In this document: positions 1-7,816 of the stretch, in pieces | Numbering within the stretch: position 1 is the stretch's first letter | Layout of the letters: the number at the start of each line of letters is the position of its first letter | NCBI GenBank assembly: GCA_027001815.1 | Contig: JALTLT010000460.1 | Span: 1-9,271, forward strand | Origin: Gammaproteobacteria bacterium | GTDB lineage: Bacteria; Pseudomonadota; Gammaproteobacteria; JALTLT01 | Reading direction: 5' to 3' | DNA: 9,271 nt | Position numbers and translations under genes: made by a program | The notes under the pieces: model-generated | What the model saw: only the letters and a program-made list of their open reading frames with translations | What the model was told of the DNA's origin: nothing | Databases searched by the model: none

Positions 1-1895
1 ACGAAATCCTCACCCTGCAGACCGTGGGGGGAGACACCGCCTATTCCACACAGGCCGACATCCGGGCCTATCACGACGACGGATCGATACGCCATGCGGT
101 TCTCACCGCTCTCGTACCCGTCACGGCGGGACAGAACACCACCCTGGAGATCGCAGCCGGTAGCGGCACCCCCCCCACCGATTCGGTGGCACTGTCGGAG
201 TTGCTCGACAGCGGCTTCTCCACCACCCTCTCGGTGGTCATCGATGGCGTCACCTGGACGGCCGATGCGGCCACCGAGCTGGCGGGCCAACCCGAGGAGC
301 GGTGGCTCTCCGGACCTCTCATGACCGAATGGCTGGTCGACTCCCCCCTGCGCGACGCGGCCGGCAATGCCCATCCTCATCTTCAGGCCCGCTTTGCAGT
401 GCGCGCCTATCGCCCCACCCGGTTCATTCGTGTCTCGGTGGTTCTGGAAAATAACTGGGCATACGAGCCCAACCCGTCGAACATCACCTACGATCTGGAT
501 GTCTCGGTCTGCGGTCGAAGCGCCTACAGTCGCACCGCCATGGTGCACTACCATCATGCCCGCTGGCGCAAGGTCTTCTGGTGCAGCACTGAGCCTGGCG
601 TGGAAATCAAGCACAATGTGGCCTATCTGCTCGACAGCGGCGCGATCGCCAACTACGACCGCACGCTGGTCATCCCCGAGACCACCCTGGTGGAGATGGA
701 GAACAACTGGGCCAACATCGACACGGAACCCATGTCCATCGGCCTGGCCCAGGCCTACATGCGGGGCGCGGGCGGTCGCCCCGACATTGGCCCCACACCC
801 CGCTGGCTGGTCCGATGGCTGCTCAGCCAGGACAAGAGGGCGAGGATTCCCGCTTTCGGAACCGCGGATCTGGCCGGTTCATGGCCCATCCACTACCGTG
901 ACAAGAACACCGACCTGCCGGTTTCCCTGGCCGACTATCCGAGAATGACCCTGCTGGGACGACGCGGAGACACATTCAATCCGGATACCGGTGAATACGA
1001 GGCGTTCCCCGACTGTGGTGGGGACTGCACCACCCCTTACACGGCGGACGACGCCCACCAGCCCGATTTCGTCTATCTGCCCTACATCGTGACCGGAGAC
1101 CACTACTATCTGGAAGAATTGCTGTTCTGGGCCAACTTCAACATGTTCCAATCGACTCCAGCCTACCGCGGATACGAGCAAGGGCTCTTCAAGTGGGCAC
1201 AGACACGAGGACAGGCATGGTCGATGAGGACGCTGGGAGAGGCTGCCTACATCGTGCCCGACAACCACCCCATGCGGGCCTACTTCCTCAGCCGGCTCGA
1301 TTTCAACCTGGACTGGTACATCAACGAGTACGTGGCCCCCACCGCCCCTGGCCATAACCCCTTGGGCGTCATCACCAACGGCTACGCATTGAGTTACAAC
1401 TCCGGGCGCGGCATCGCTCCGTGGCAGGACGACTTCTTTACCTGGGCCATCGGCCACCTGCAACAGCTCGGTTTTTCCAAGGCCGGCAACCTGATGGTCT
1501 GGAAGAGCGGCTTCCCCATCGGCCGGATGATCGACCCCGGATTCTGCTGGATCTTCGGATCGGAGTACTCTCTCAACATCCGTGATGCCGACGGTGCTCC
1601 CTTCTACACCGACTTCGCCTCCGTCTATGCCGGCAGCGTCGATCCCATCTACCTCTCCATGGAGTGCGGCAGCCAGGAGATGGCGGATTCCCTGGGGCTA
1701 CAGCTCAACGAAATGGTGGGCTACTCCTCCTCCACCATCGGCTACCCCGCCAACATGCAGCCCGCACTGGCTGTCTCGGTCGATTCGGGAGTGACCGGCG
1801 CGCTGGATGCGTGGTTACAGTTCGAATCGCGCAGCGTCAAGCCCGACTACAACCCCGATCCCACCTGGGCGATCGTGCCCCGCACGCTCCCGTAA
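1..1895 (+). CDS. Large protein of unknown function, RIFT-barrel/helical-toroid-like, 5' partial
   Basis: The reading frame is open to the left edge, so the gene very probably starts outside the window. The first in-frame start-like codon (GTG at 24) has no ribosome binding site, and the residues before it (EILTLQT) read as ordinary protein. About 630 residues are visible, ending at TAA 1893-1895. The first third is beta-rich with a 'DGSIRHAVL' segment, like the 'DGSVRWA' segment of RIFT-barrel proteins linked to polysaccharide lyases. The later half is rich in Trp and Tyr and looks alpha-helical (RGYEQGLFKWAQTRGQAWSMRTLGEAAY), as in alpha/alpha-toroid carbohydrate-active enzymes. A close Cys pair lies at nt 1014-1028 (CGGDC), and further Cys residues fit an extracytoplasmic location. 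The signal peptide, if any, is outside the window. A role in binding or cleaving a polysaccharide is inferred from fold impression and neighbours. I do not recognise a specific enzyme family, and no catalytic residues can be assigned. Confidence 0.8.
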   Translation, partial: EILTLQTVGGDTAYSTQADIRAYHDDGSIRHAVLTALVPVTAGQNTTLEIAAGSGTPPTDSVALSELLDSGFSTTLSVVIDGVTWTADAATELAGQPEERWLSGPLMTEWLVDSPLRDAAGNAHPHLQARFAVRAYRPTRFIRVSVVLENNWAYEPNPSNITYDLDVSVCGRSAYSRTAMVHYHHARWRKVFWCSTEPGVEIKHNVAYLLDSGAIANYDRTLVIPETTLVEMENNWANIDTEPMSIGLAQAYMRGAGGRPDIGPTPRWLVRWLLSQDKRARIPAFGTADLAGSWPIHYRDKNTDLPVSLADYPRMTLLGRRGDTFNPDTGEYEAFPDCGGDCTTPYTADDAHQPDFVYLPYIVTGDHYYLEELLFWANFNMFQSTPAYRGYEQGLFKWAQTRGQAWSMRTLGEAAYIVPDNHPMRAYFLSRLDFNLDWYINEYVAPTAPGHNPLGVITNGYALSYNSGRGIAPWQDDFFTWAIGHLQQLGFSKAGNLMVWKSGFPIGRMIDPGFCWIFGSEYSLNIRDADGAPFYTDFASVYAGSVDPIYLSMECGSQEMADSLGLQLNEMVGYSSSTIGYPANMQPALAVSVDSGVTGALDAWLQFESRSVKPDYNPDPTWAIVPRTLP

Positions 1896-1911
1896 AAGGT
1901 GATCCGGATAT

Positions 1912-1936
1912 CCTCCCGGCCCGCAAGGCCGGGAGG
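1912..1936 (+). terminator. Perfect GC-rich hairpin after the first gene
   Basis: A perfect 10-bp inverted repeat (CCTCCCGGCC / GGCCGGGAGG) with a 5-nt loop starts 17 nt after the stop codon at 1895. It is very stable but is not followed by a T-tract, so it is not a classic intrinsic terminator. It could be a transcript-end stabiliser or a Rho-associated 3' hairpin. The rest of the gap to 2092 is GC-rich with no convincing gene or promoter. Confidence 0.5.
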
Positions 1937-2092
1937 AGGTTCCCCGGAGGCTCCCGGAAGTCCGCTATTGACCAATCTCACACTCTGCGGCACGCTTCCC
2001 GCAACTACCCACCGCTTGGGCGGCCCCGCCTTCCCATCATCAACCTCTCCCGGACACGGGCCCGGGCATTCGGCTGAATTGCGAGGCACAAC

Positions 2093-3082
2093 ATGGCAGA
2101 AATCCCGTTCTGGATCTCCCACCTGGCAGCCCGTCTTCGCTGGAACGGCGGCCGGCGGGGGGCGTTGTGTATCCTCATCTACCATCAGGTACTCGACGCT
2201 CCCAGCGATGTCTGGCCAGGCGACCCCGATCGCGACCAGTTCCGCCGGGTGATGAGACTCCTCGCACGGCACTGCAACGTCCTTCCGCTCCCGGAAGCCA
2301 TCGACCGGCTGCAGGCCGGCACACTACCGCCCAGGGCGGTCTGTATCACCTTCGACGACGGCTACCGCAACAACCACGACGTGGCCTGGCCGATCATGAA
2401 GGCACTGGGGTTGCCCGCGACCATCTTCGTCAGTACCGGATTCCTCGACAGCGGCTGCATGTGGAACGATCAGGTCATCCTTGCCGTCCACCGCTGCCCG
2501 GCTTCCAAACTTGACCTCTCCGATCTGGGGCTGGGCAATCACCAACTGGGAGGCACGGCAGAACGACGGCGCGTCATAGACACCCTCCTGCGCAGAATCA
2601 AGTACATGCCGCTGCGGCTACGCAACGAGGTGTTGCCGGTGATCAACGAACGTTGTGCCTCCGTCCCGCCGGCCGATCTGATGATGACCTCCGATCAGGT
2701 GAGATCGCTGGCGAATGAAGGCGTGGAGATCGGGGGGCACACCGTCAATCACCCCATCCTCCATTGCGAGGACACCGAGACGGTCGAATGGGAGATCCGC
2801 ACCGGTAAGCGGCGTCTCGAGGAGATCGTAGGGCACCCCATCGACAGTTTTGCCTACCCCAACGGCGCTCCCGGCGTCGACTTCACCCGCAGGGACGTGG
2901 AGATCGTCCGGAACTGTGGATTCAGGCGGGCGGTGACCACCCGCCAGGGCTGCGCACACACAGGAGCCGCCGCCCACCTGCTCCCCCGTTTCCACCCCTG
3001 GGACCGGTCCATGAACAAGTTCTTTGCCAGATTGGCAATTTCCACACTGCAGAACGGGACGGTTTCGTGCGATGCTGGCTAG
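2093..3082 (+). CDS. Polysaccharide deacetylase family protein (NodB/CE4 domain)
   Basis: This 329-residue protein has the CE4 motifs in order. They are a YH near the start of the domain (Y30-H31), TFDDG at 86-90 with the presumed catalytic base D88 and metal ligand D89, HTVNH at 216-220 giving the two metal-binding histidines, FAYPNG at 253-258, and a late RFHPW segment with H301 where the family carries its motif-5 histidine. All key residues are present, so the enzyme is probably an active metal-dependent hydrolase. Family members remove N- or O-acetyl groups from polysaccharides or glycan precursors. The 'GLPATIFVSTGFLD...MWNDQV' stretch is typical of exopolysaccharide-locus deacetylases. 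There is no clear signal peptide or membrane segment, which suggests a cytoplasmic or peripheral enzyme. The ATG is supported by GAGG at 2083-2086, 6 nt upstream. The substrate is unknown. It lies upstream of the membrane protein and flippase genes, separated from them by a hairpin array. Confidence 0.92.
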   Translation: MAEIPFWISHLAARLRWNGGRRGALCILIYHQVLDAPSDVWPGDPDRDQFRRVMRLLARHCNVLPLPEAIDRLQAGTLPPRAVCITFDDGYRNNHDVAWPIMKALGLPATIFVSTGFLDSGCMWNDQVILAVHRCPASKLDLSDLGLGNHQLGGTAERRRVIDTLLRRIKYMPLRLRNEVLPVINERCASVPPADLMMTSDQVRSLANEGVEIGGHTVNHPILHCEDTETVEWEIRTGKRRLEEIVGHPIDSFAYPNGAPGVDFTRRDVEIVRNCGFRRAVTTRQGCAHTGAAAHLLPRFHPWDRSMNKFFARLAISTLQNGTVSCDAG

Positions 3083-3083
3083 C

Positions 3084-3238
3084 AGGCCGTTGAAATACAC
3101 CGTTTTTCGGCAGCCTGTACCGCGGCGCATTGATGTGCCGCCGTTTTCAATGGCGACAACTCATTGAAAACGCGAGAAAACCGGAAATCACATTTTCGGC
3201 TTCCGGCGTTGAAAAAGGCCAGGACGGCCTCTTTCAAC
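3084..3238. repeat. Intergenic hairpin array 1 (five consecutive stem-loops)
   Basis: Five inverted repeats lie end to end, starting one base after the deacetylase stop codon. S1 pairs 3084-3095 with 3105-3116 (12 positions, one mismatch, two G-T pairs). S2 pairs 3122-3128 with 3135-3141 (GCGGCGC / GTGCCGC, one G-T pair, 6-nt loop). S3 pairs 3142-3152 with 3162-3172 (perfect 11 bp, CGTTTTCAATG). S4 pairs 3181-3186 with 3201-3206 (CCGGAA / TTCCGG, 14-nt loop). S5 pairs 3208-3220 with 3226-3238 (13 positions, one A-C mismatch, loop AGGAC). No transposase or long ORF is present. S2 to S4 match the second to fourth stems of the array at 7817-7963 in order. It may be a mosaic REP/MITE-like element or a structured RNA between genes. 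Confidence 0.75.
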
Positions 3239-3295
3239 ATCCTGCCAAATCGGACCGGGAAAGGCGCACATCGCGAAAACCAGCTCACTTCAGTC

Positions 3296-5188
3296 ATGAA
3301 CCAGGCATCGACGAAAGGTAACACACCGTCCGCTCCAGGTGATTCCGGCACTGGGCATCTCGTGTTGTGGATGACGGTCACGGCGATCCAGCTGACCCTG
3401 GTGAGCTGGACCTTCCCCCTCAGCGATCTGTTCTCCGAAAGGCCGCTGCTGTACATCGACCATCCGATCCACCTGCACCGGATCATGCTGGCTGCCGAAC
3501 TCGGCAGGGATGGCCTGACGACTGGTTACGATCCCTTCTTCGGTGCCGGATCACCTGCGGGAATGGCCTGGAACCCCGCCGCCAAGCTCCCGGCCATGCT
3601 TGCGATCATCGGCGCCGACCCGGTTGTCGCCTGGAAACTCTACACCTTTCTGGCCGCCGTGCTGGCTCCCGGGCTGCTGGTTGCTGCCGGGGCGCTCCTG
3701 CGGCTGCCACTGCACCTCACCCGATGGGCGGCGCTGCTCGGTACCCTGCTGTGGTGGGCCTCCATGTTCCGCTGGTTCCATACCGCCGGCATGGTTTCCT
3801 TCGTCCTCGCTTCCTATGTCGCGGTCACCTACCTGGCCGGCCTGTCCCGTTTCGCGGAGAAGGAAGGGCGGGCCTTCCGCCAGACCCTGATGCTGGGCGC
3901 CTCCGGCGGCATTGCCGCCCTGATCCACCCACTGTTCCCCTTCATCGTCCTGCCGGGAGGGCTCAGTCTGATGTGGATCAACCGTAAGCGCTTCACCATC
4001 ACTTCACTGACCCTGCTCTGCCTGGCGGTTCCGGCACTGGTGGTAGGCATCAACTGGTTCTGGCTCCGGCCCACTTTCTTCGACCCCCCCTACATCGGAA
4101 CATCCTATGGCATCCACCAGGCGAGGGTCGATGCGAGTATGCTCTGGGTGGAGGCAACAGGGCTGTGGAAAGGGAACTATCACGGTTCCCGGGTCTACCC
4201 CCTGATTCTGGGTGCGCTGCTGGTGGCGGGGTGGGCCCGATGGCGGGGAGAGCGCCTCCCCCCCCTGCTCACGGCCTTCACAGTTGGCGGCGTGGCACTG
4301 ATCGTATATGCCGCCTTTGGCGCCGCCATCCCCGCAGCTGCGGCCCTGACCCAACCCAACCGTTTCGCCGTGTCCGGCTATCTCCTTTTGGCCTTTCCAG
4401 CCGCACACGGTCTCTCTCTCGGGAACCGGCACCGACGACATCTGATGCCCCGATGGCCTGCGCGCATCGTCACGCTGTTGCTTCTGGCACTGGTTGCGAT
4501 CAACCTCAACGAGGTGCGCCGGGAGATCTCCAGCCGCCCCATCGGCCACTACGGAAAGCCCCCCCCGGAGGTGGAGGAGATGGGAGCAAAATCCCGCTTC
4601 ATCCTCGACTGGCTGGCGACCCGTACCACGCCGCAGGCGCGCGTCCTGTTCGAGACTTCGCACGCACGCATCCATGACGGCGGCCACATGGCCGGCCTGC
4701 TGGCCTTTCGCAGCGGAAGGGAGTTCATCGGAGGGCCTTATGTCTTCCAGTACTACGCCGGCTTCTGGGATCATACGCTGTTCGGTCGCGACATCCGGGA
4801 GCACACTTCCGAGTCCCTGCTCGACCACTTTCGGCGCTACAACATCGGCTGGATCGTAGCCCACCACCCGATCACTATCGAGCGCCTCGACACCCTGCCC
4901 GGCGTCCGGAAGGTGGCCGAGTTCGAGGGGCTTGTCTTCTACCAAACGGATACCAACGTCGGCTATTTCCTGCAAGGTTCGGGGCGGGTACGGGAGCGGT
5001 CGATCAACCGGCTGGCGCTTGACGAACTTCGTGGATCGAGTATCTTGATCAGCTACCATTACATGCAGGGTCTGCGCTGCACCCCCTCTTGCGTCGTCCG
5101 GGCGGTGCGCGTCGGGGACGATCCGACGCCCTTCATCCAACTGGTGGATCCACCGGAGAGCGTCGTCCTCTCCTGGCGGGGCGAATAG
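3296..5188 (+). CDS. Polytopic membrane protein, GT-C glycosyltransferase/YfhO-like, with C-terminal soluble domain
   Basis: I choose ATG 3296 (630 residues). The longer frame from TTG 3164 begins inside a stem of hairpin array 1, and its extra 44 residues are basic, low-quality sequence. No strong ribosome binding site is visible for 3296. The first membrane segment is about residues 22-40. It is followed by an extracytoplasmic loop with D55-H56 (YIDHPIHLHR), where GT-C enzymes carry a catalytic acidic residue, and then 'GYDPFFGAGSPAG'. About ten further hydrophobic segments run to about residue 400. The last 225 or so residues are a soluble domain (SRFILDWLATRTTPQARVLF onward), as in YfhO-type proteins, where it lies outside the membrane. 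Family knowledge suggests transfer of sugars from a polyprenyl-phosphate donor. The exact acceptor, and even activity, is inference. Its stop is 39 bp from the flippase start, so the two are probably co-transcribed. Confidence 0.8.
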   Translation: MNQASTKGNTPSAPGDSGTGHLVLWMTVTAIQLTLVSWTFPLSDLFSERPLLYIDHPIHLHRIMLAAELGRDGLTTGYDPFFGAGSPAGMAWNPAAKLPAMLAIIGADPVVAWKLYTFLAAVLAPGLLVAAGALLRLPLHLTRWAALLGTLLWWASMFRWFHTAGMVSFVLASYVAVTYLAGLSRFAEKEGRAFRQTLMLGASGGIAALIHPLFPFIVLPGGLSLMWINRKRFTITSLTLLCLAVPALVVGINWFWLRPTFFDPPYIGTSYGIHQARVDASMLWVEATGLWKGNYHGSRVYPLILGALLVAGWARWRGERLPPLLTAFTVGGVALIVYAAFGAAIPAAAALTQPNRFAVSGYLLLAFPAAHGLSLGNRHRRHLMPRWPARIVTLLLLALVAINLNEVRREISSRPIGHYGKPPPEVEEMGAKSRFILDWLATRTTPQARVLFETSHARIHDGGHMAGLLAFRSGREFIGGPYVFQYYAGFWDHTLFGRDIREHTSESLLDHFRRYNIGWIVAHHPITIERLDTLPGVRKVAEFEGLVFYQTDTNVGYFLQGSGRVRERSINRLALDELRGSSILISYHYMQGLRCTPSCVVRAVRVGDDPTPFIQLVDPPESVVLSWRGE

Positions 5189-5227
5189 GCCCCGGTCACC
5201 AAGGGGAGCACCCTCCGGAATTCATCC

Positions 5228-6769
5228 ATGACCCGCAACATGCTTATTGCCTCCCGGGGCACCTTCGCCAAGAACCTGCTCTCCAACTGGGCGTCCCTGC
5301 TCTGCGACGTCGCCGTGGCCTTCTTCCTTACCCCTTTTATCGTCCAGACCCTCGGCTTGGCCCTCTACGGCGTGTGGAGCCTGATGAATTCCCTGGTGGG
5401 GAGCATGGGCATCGCCGACTTCGGTATCCGCGGCAGTACCCAGCGGTTCATCAACCAGGCGCTGGCACGGCGTGATCAGCGGGAACTCAACGAGGTGGTC
5501 AATACCTCTACCAGTTTCCTCGTCCTGGTCTCGGTGCTGCTTCTCGTGATTGCCTGGATCCTCGGACTCTTCTTCTTCGATCTCTTCCCCCGTTCCCCCC
5601 GGGAACTCAAAGGCATCATCCCCGTGGTGCTGCTGCTGCTCTCTCTCAACCTGGCGGTCACTTTCGTCACCTCGGTGTACACCAATGTGATCATGGCGCT
5701 CGAGCGTTTCGAGATCGTAAATGGCATCCGAATCTCGTCTCTGGCCATCCGCGCCGGCGGGGTCATCTGGGCACTCGACGCCGGCCACGGCTTTCTCGGC
5801 CTGGTGGCCGCCTCCCTGGCCGCAAGTATCTACTCCCTGATCACCACGCTGGTCGTCGCGTTCCGCCTCCATCCGCCCCTCCGGATGGGACGCCGTTACT
5901 TGAGCTACCGTCGTTTTTCTACCATCTGGCGCTACGGCATCGCCGTCTTCATGGTACGAGCGGCCGAGAGTTCCATTTTTCAGGCAGACCAGATCATCAT
6001 CATGATCTTCCTCGGTCCTCGCGAAGTAGGCATCTACAGCATCGTCCTGATGCTCATCCAGTATGTGCACCAGCTCCTCCACCAGATCACCGTGAGCTGG
6101 GTCCCTTCTGTCATGAAGGCCGCGGGAGTGGGCGATCTGGAGGGATTGCGAACGGTGTTCCTCTCCCATGCGCGACTCGCGTTGCTCCTCGGCACCCTGT
6201 GCTACGGCGGTCTCGCCGTCTATGGCGACGCCTTCATCACCCTGTGGATGGATTCTCACCTCCCGGAGACCGCCCTGCTGGCCGCATTACTGGCTGGCGC
6301 CGAACTCTTCGGCCTGATGGCATCCACATCACGCCCGACCCTGTTCGGGCTCGAGATGGTGCGAACCAATGTCACCTTCACCTTCTCCTATGCGGCCCTC
6401 AATATTCTCCTCTCTATCTCTCTGGTGGGCGTACTGGACCTTGGCCTCCTTGGCGTGGCGCTCGGTACCCTGCTCTCCTCCGCTGTCATGCGGGGGTTGG
6501 TACACCCCTTCCTCGCGGCACGCGCCATCGGCATCGAACCGGTCCATTACTACCTCTCCATGGGCGGACGGCTGATCACCGCCGCCCTGCTCTCCGGCTT
6601 CCTGTTCACCTGGGTACGGGACCGGCTGATCCCCCCGTTGGAATGGTCCGGCCTGAGCGCCAGCGTGGCCCTTGCGGTCTGCCTGTTTGTGACCACGATA
6701 CCGGTGATCTTCTACACGCCGGGTGAAATGCTGGCCGCATTTCGATCGATCTGGCATCGGCCCACATGA
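5228..6769 (+). CDS. Wzx-type polysaccharide flippase (MOP/oligosaccharidyl-lipid superfamily)
   Basis: This 513-residue integral membrane protein has about 13-14 hydrophobic segments spread evenly over its length, the normal size and layout for Wzx/RfbX-like flippases. The N-terminal part (NLLSNWASLLCDVAVAFFLT, then 'LGLALYGVWSL' and 'IADFGIRGSTQRF') matches the conserved start of the polysaccharide biosynthesis protein family. The family moves undecaprenyl-diphosphate-linked oligosaccharides from the cytoplasmic to the outer leaflet of the inner membrane. The ATG at 5228 lies about 20 nt after AAGGGGA, which is too far for a good ribosome binding site. ATG 5240 is in frame, so the true start may differ by 4 codons or depend on translational coupling to the gene upstream. 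The stop overlaps an ATGA at 6766-6769, but the short frame that begins there does not look real. Confidence 0.9.
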   Translation: MTRNMLIASRGTFAKNLLSNWASLLCDVAVAFFLTPFIVQTLGLALYGVWSLMNSLVGSMGIADFGIRGSTQRFINQALARRDQRELNEVVNTSTSFLVLVSVLLLVIAWILGLFFFDLFPRSPRELKGIIPVVLLLLSLNLAVTFVTSVYTNVIMALERFEIVNGIRISSLAIRAGGVIWALDAGHGFLGLVAASLAASIYSLITTLVVAFRLHPPLRMGRRYLSYRRFSTIWRYGIAVFMVRAAESSIFQADQIIIMIFLGPREVGIYSIVLMLIQYVHQLLHQITVSWVPSVMKAAGVGDLEGLRTVFLSHARLALLLGTLCYGGLAVYGDAFITLWMDSHLPETALLAALLAGAELFGLMASTSRPTLFGLEMVRTNVTFTFSYAALNILLSISLVGVLDLGLLGVALGTLLSSAVMRGLVHPFLAARAIGIEPVHYYLSMGGRLITAALLSGFLFTWVRDRLIPPLEWSGLSASVALAVCLFVTTIPVIFYTPGEMLAAFRSIWHRPT

Positions 6770-7007
6770 GAGACAAAGGTGGAACGGGAACCACCACCGC
6801 CCTCGTGAGCCCAAGCACGGGGGTTGGATACCATTCTCCGCGGAAAGGCGTTGTATACTGGAAACGGGCGGCCAGCCGGAGACGACCACGGCCTTCCGGG
6901 GATCCGCCGGCAGGCGGGCGGCCGGATGTTTGTGACGCAGGAGGGTAGCCTCCCGACGGATACCATTCCTCTCGGTTATCCGAACAGGAAACAAGGAGCT
7001 GAACCCG
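6770..7007 (+). other. Intergenic region with short repeats, probable 5' leader of the TPR gene
   Basis: No convincing gene is seen here. An 11-nt direct repeat GGATACCATTC occurs at 6826-6836 and 6958-6968, and a second direct repeat CGGGCGGCC occurs at 6865-6873 and 6915-6923, both copies followed soon by CCGGA. A perfect small hairpin GGAGG-GTAG-CCTCC lies at 6940-6953. A second stem, CGGATA at 6957-6962 with TATCCG at 6977-6982, ends just before the ribosome binding site AAGGAG at 6993-6998 and includes the start of the second 11-nt repeat copy. This could be a structured leader or a protein-binding region. I do not match it to any known riboswitch class. Confidence 0.4.
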
Positions 7008-7787
7008 ATGAACGGCGTACTTCCGATACTTCTCGCCACCCTGATCGTGACCGGCATACCCCACGCCCAGGCGGCCCGCAACGGGGACAAGAACATCGGC
7101 TGGCCGGGAAAGACGCTCGAGGGCGAACCCTGCCAAGGCAAGGAGCAGGGGTTCGGCCCGTTCGACTACAACGATCCCACCTACACGGTTCCGGGGCTCT
7201 ATACCAAGCACGGATCCTCGTCCGAATCCCCCCTGCGGTTCGTCGAGAAAGCTCACTTCACCCCTCCCGTCGAACGGCTGCAAAAGGGGCGAACCGCGCC
7301 TCTTCCCTTCGATATCGACTATACGCTGCGCGCCTTCCCCAACCACCTTCCCGCCCTCTGGTCGATGATCCGCTTCCAGCTCCGCTACCTGGACAAGAAG
7401 AGGAAATACGGCCAGCGCACCCCGATCGACCAGTTCCCGCCGCCGGAATGTTACCTGCAGAGAGCCGAGGTATTTGCCCCGGAAGACAACATGGTCAAGC
7501 TGCTGCACGCCATCTACCTTCACAAGCGCGGGCTCCTGGACAAGGCACTGAAATACTACACCAGGATCGAGAAGGCACTCGCCAACAACCCCGAGCTGCA
7601 CTACAACATGGGACTGCTCTATTACCGGAAGGGGGATATCGCGAAGGCCCGTGAACATGCGAAGCGCGCCTACGAGTTGGGCTACCAACTCCCGGGCCTG
7701 CGCAACCTCCTGCGCGCCCACGACCGCGCGGCGACAGGTGGCGACAAGGGGCCGGCGGGGGGTGGGTCACAGGCGCCATCCCGCTGA
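7008..7787 (+). CDS. Secreted tetratricopeptide-repeat protein of unassigned function
   Basis: This 259-residue protein starts at an ATG with a good ribosome binding site (AAGGAG, 6993-6998, 9 nt upstream). Residues 1-22 form a signal peptide-like hydrophobic stretch ending in HAQA, with cleavage predicted before A23. It is unusual in having no Lys or Arg before the hydrophobic core. The middle carries family-type segments: 'GPFDYNDPTY', 'HFTPPVERLQKG' and 'DIDYTLRAFPNHLPAL'. From about residue 162 there are at least two TPR helix pairs (AIYLHKRGLLDKALKYYTRI, then HYNMGLLYYRKGDIAKAREH). Two cysteines (C42, C148) could form a disulfide in the periplasm. I recognise the layout from a common proteobacterial family of exported TPR proteins, but no biochemical role is known to me. 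TPRs usually mediate protein-protein contacts, so a scaffold in polysaccharide assembly or export is a reasonable inference. The C-terminus is a Gly/Pro/Ser-rich tail. Confidence 0.85.
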   Translation: MNGVLPILLATLIVTGIPHAQAARNGDKNIGWPGKTLEGEPCQGKEQGFGPFDYNDPTYTVPGLYTKHGSSSESPLRFVEKAHFTPPVERLQKGRTAPLPFDIDYTLRAFPNHLPALWSMIRFQLRYLDKKRKYGQRTPIDQFPPPECYLQRAEVFAPEDNMVKLLHAIYLHKRGLLDKALKYYTRIEKALANNPELHYNMGLLYYRKGDIAKAREHAKRAYELGYQLPGLRNLLRAHDRAATGGDKGPAGGGSQAPSR

Positions 7788-7816
7788 ACACCTCACCGCG
7801 CCCCTCGAAGCACCTG

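Noticed and set aside
1968..1973. -35-like TTGACC upstream of the deacetylase
   Set aside because: No -10-like hexamer at 16-18 bp downstream; the region is GC-rich.
4004..5140. Long antisense frame (378 codons) opposite the GT-C-like gene
   Set aside because: High-GC shadow with no domain or start signal; the + strand frame has coherent membrane topology.
5222..6259. Long antisense frame (345 codons) opposite the flippase
   Set aside because: Its His/Asp/Glu/Gln/Gly-rich composition is typical of the reverse strand of a high-GC membrane-protein gene; the + strand product is clearly a flippase.
6854..6859. -10-like TATACT upstream of the TPR gene
   Set aside because: No acceptable -35 at 16-18 bp; TTGGAT at 6824-6829 is 24 bp away.
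6766..6948. 60-codon frame whose ATGA overlaps the flippase stop codon
   Set aside because: The product is low-complexity, Arg/Gly/Pro-rich and runs through direct repeats; there is no ribosome binding site or recognisable domain.
6930..6970. Resemblance to a cyclic-di-GMP-I riboswitch (GACGCA followed by GGGTAGCC)
   Set aside because: The conserved CAAACC part, the GACGCAAAGCC core and the tetraloop-receptor layout are missing.
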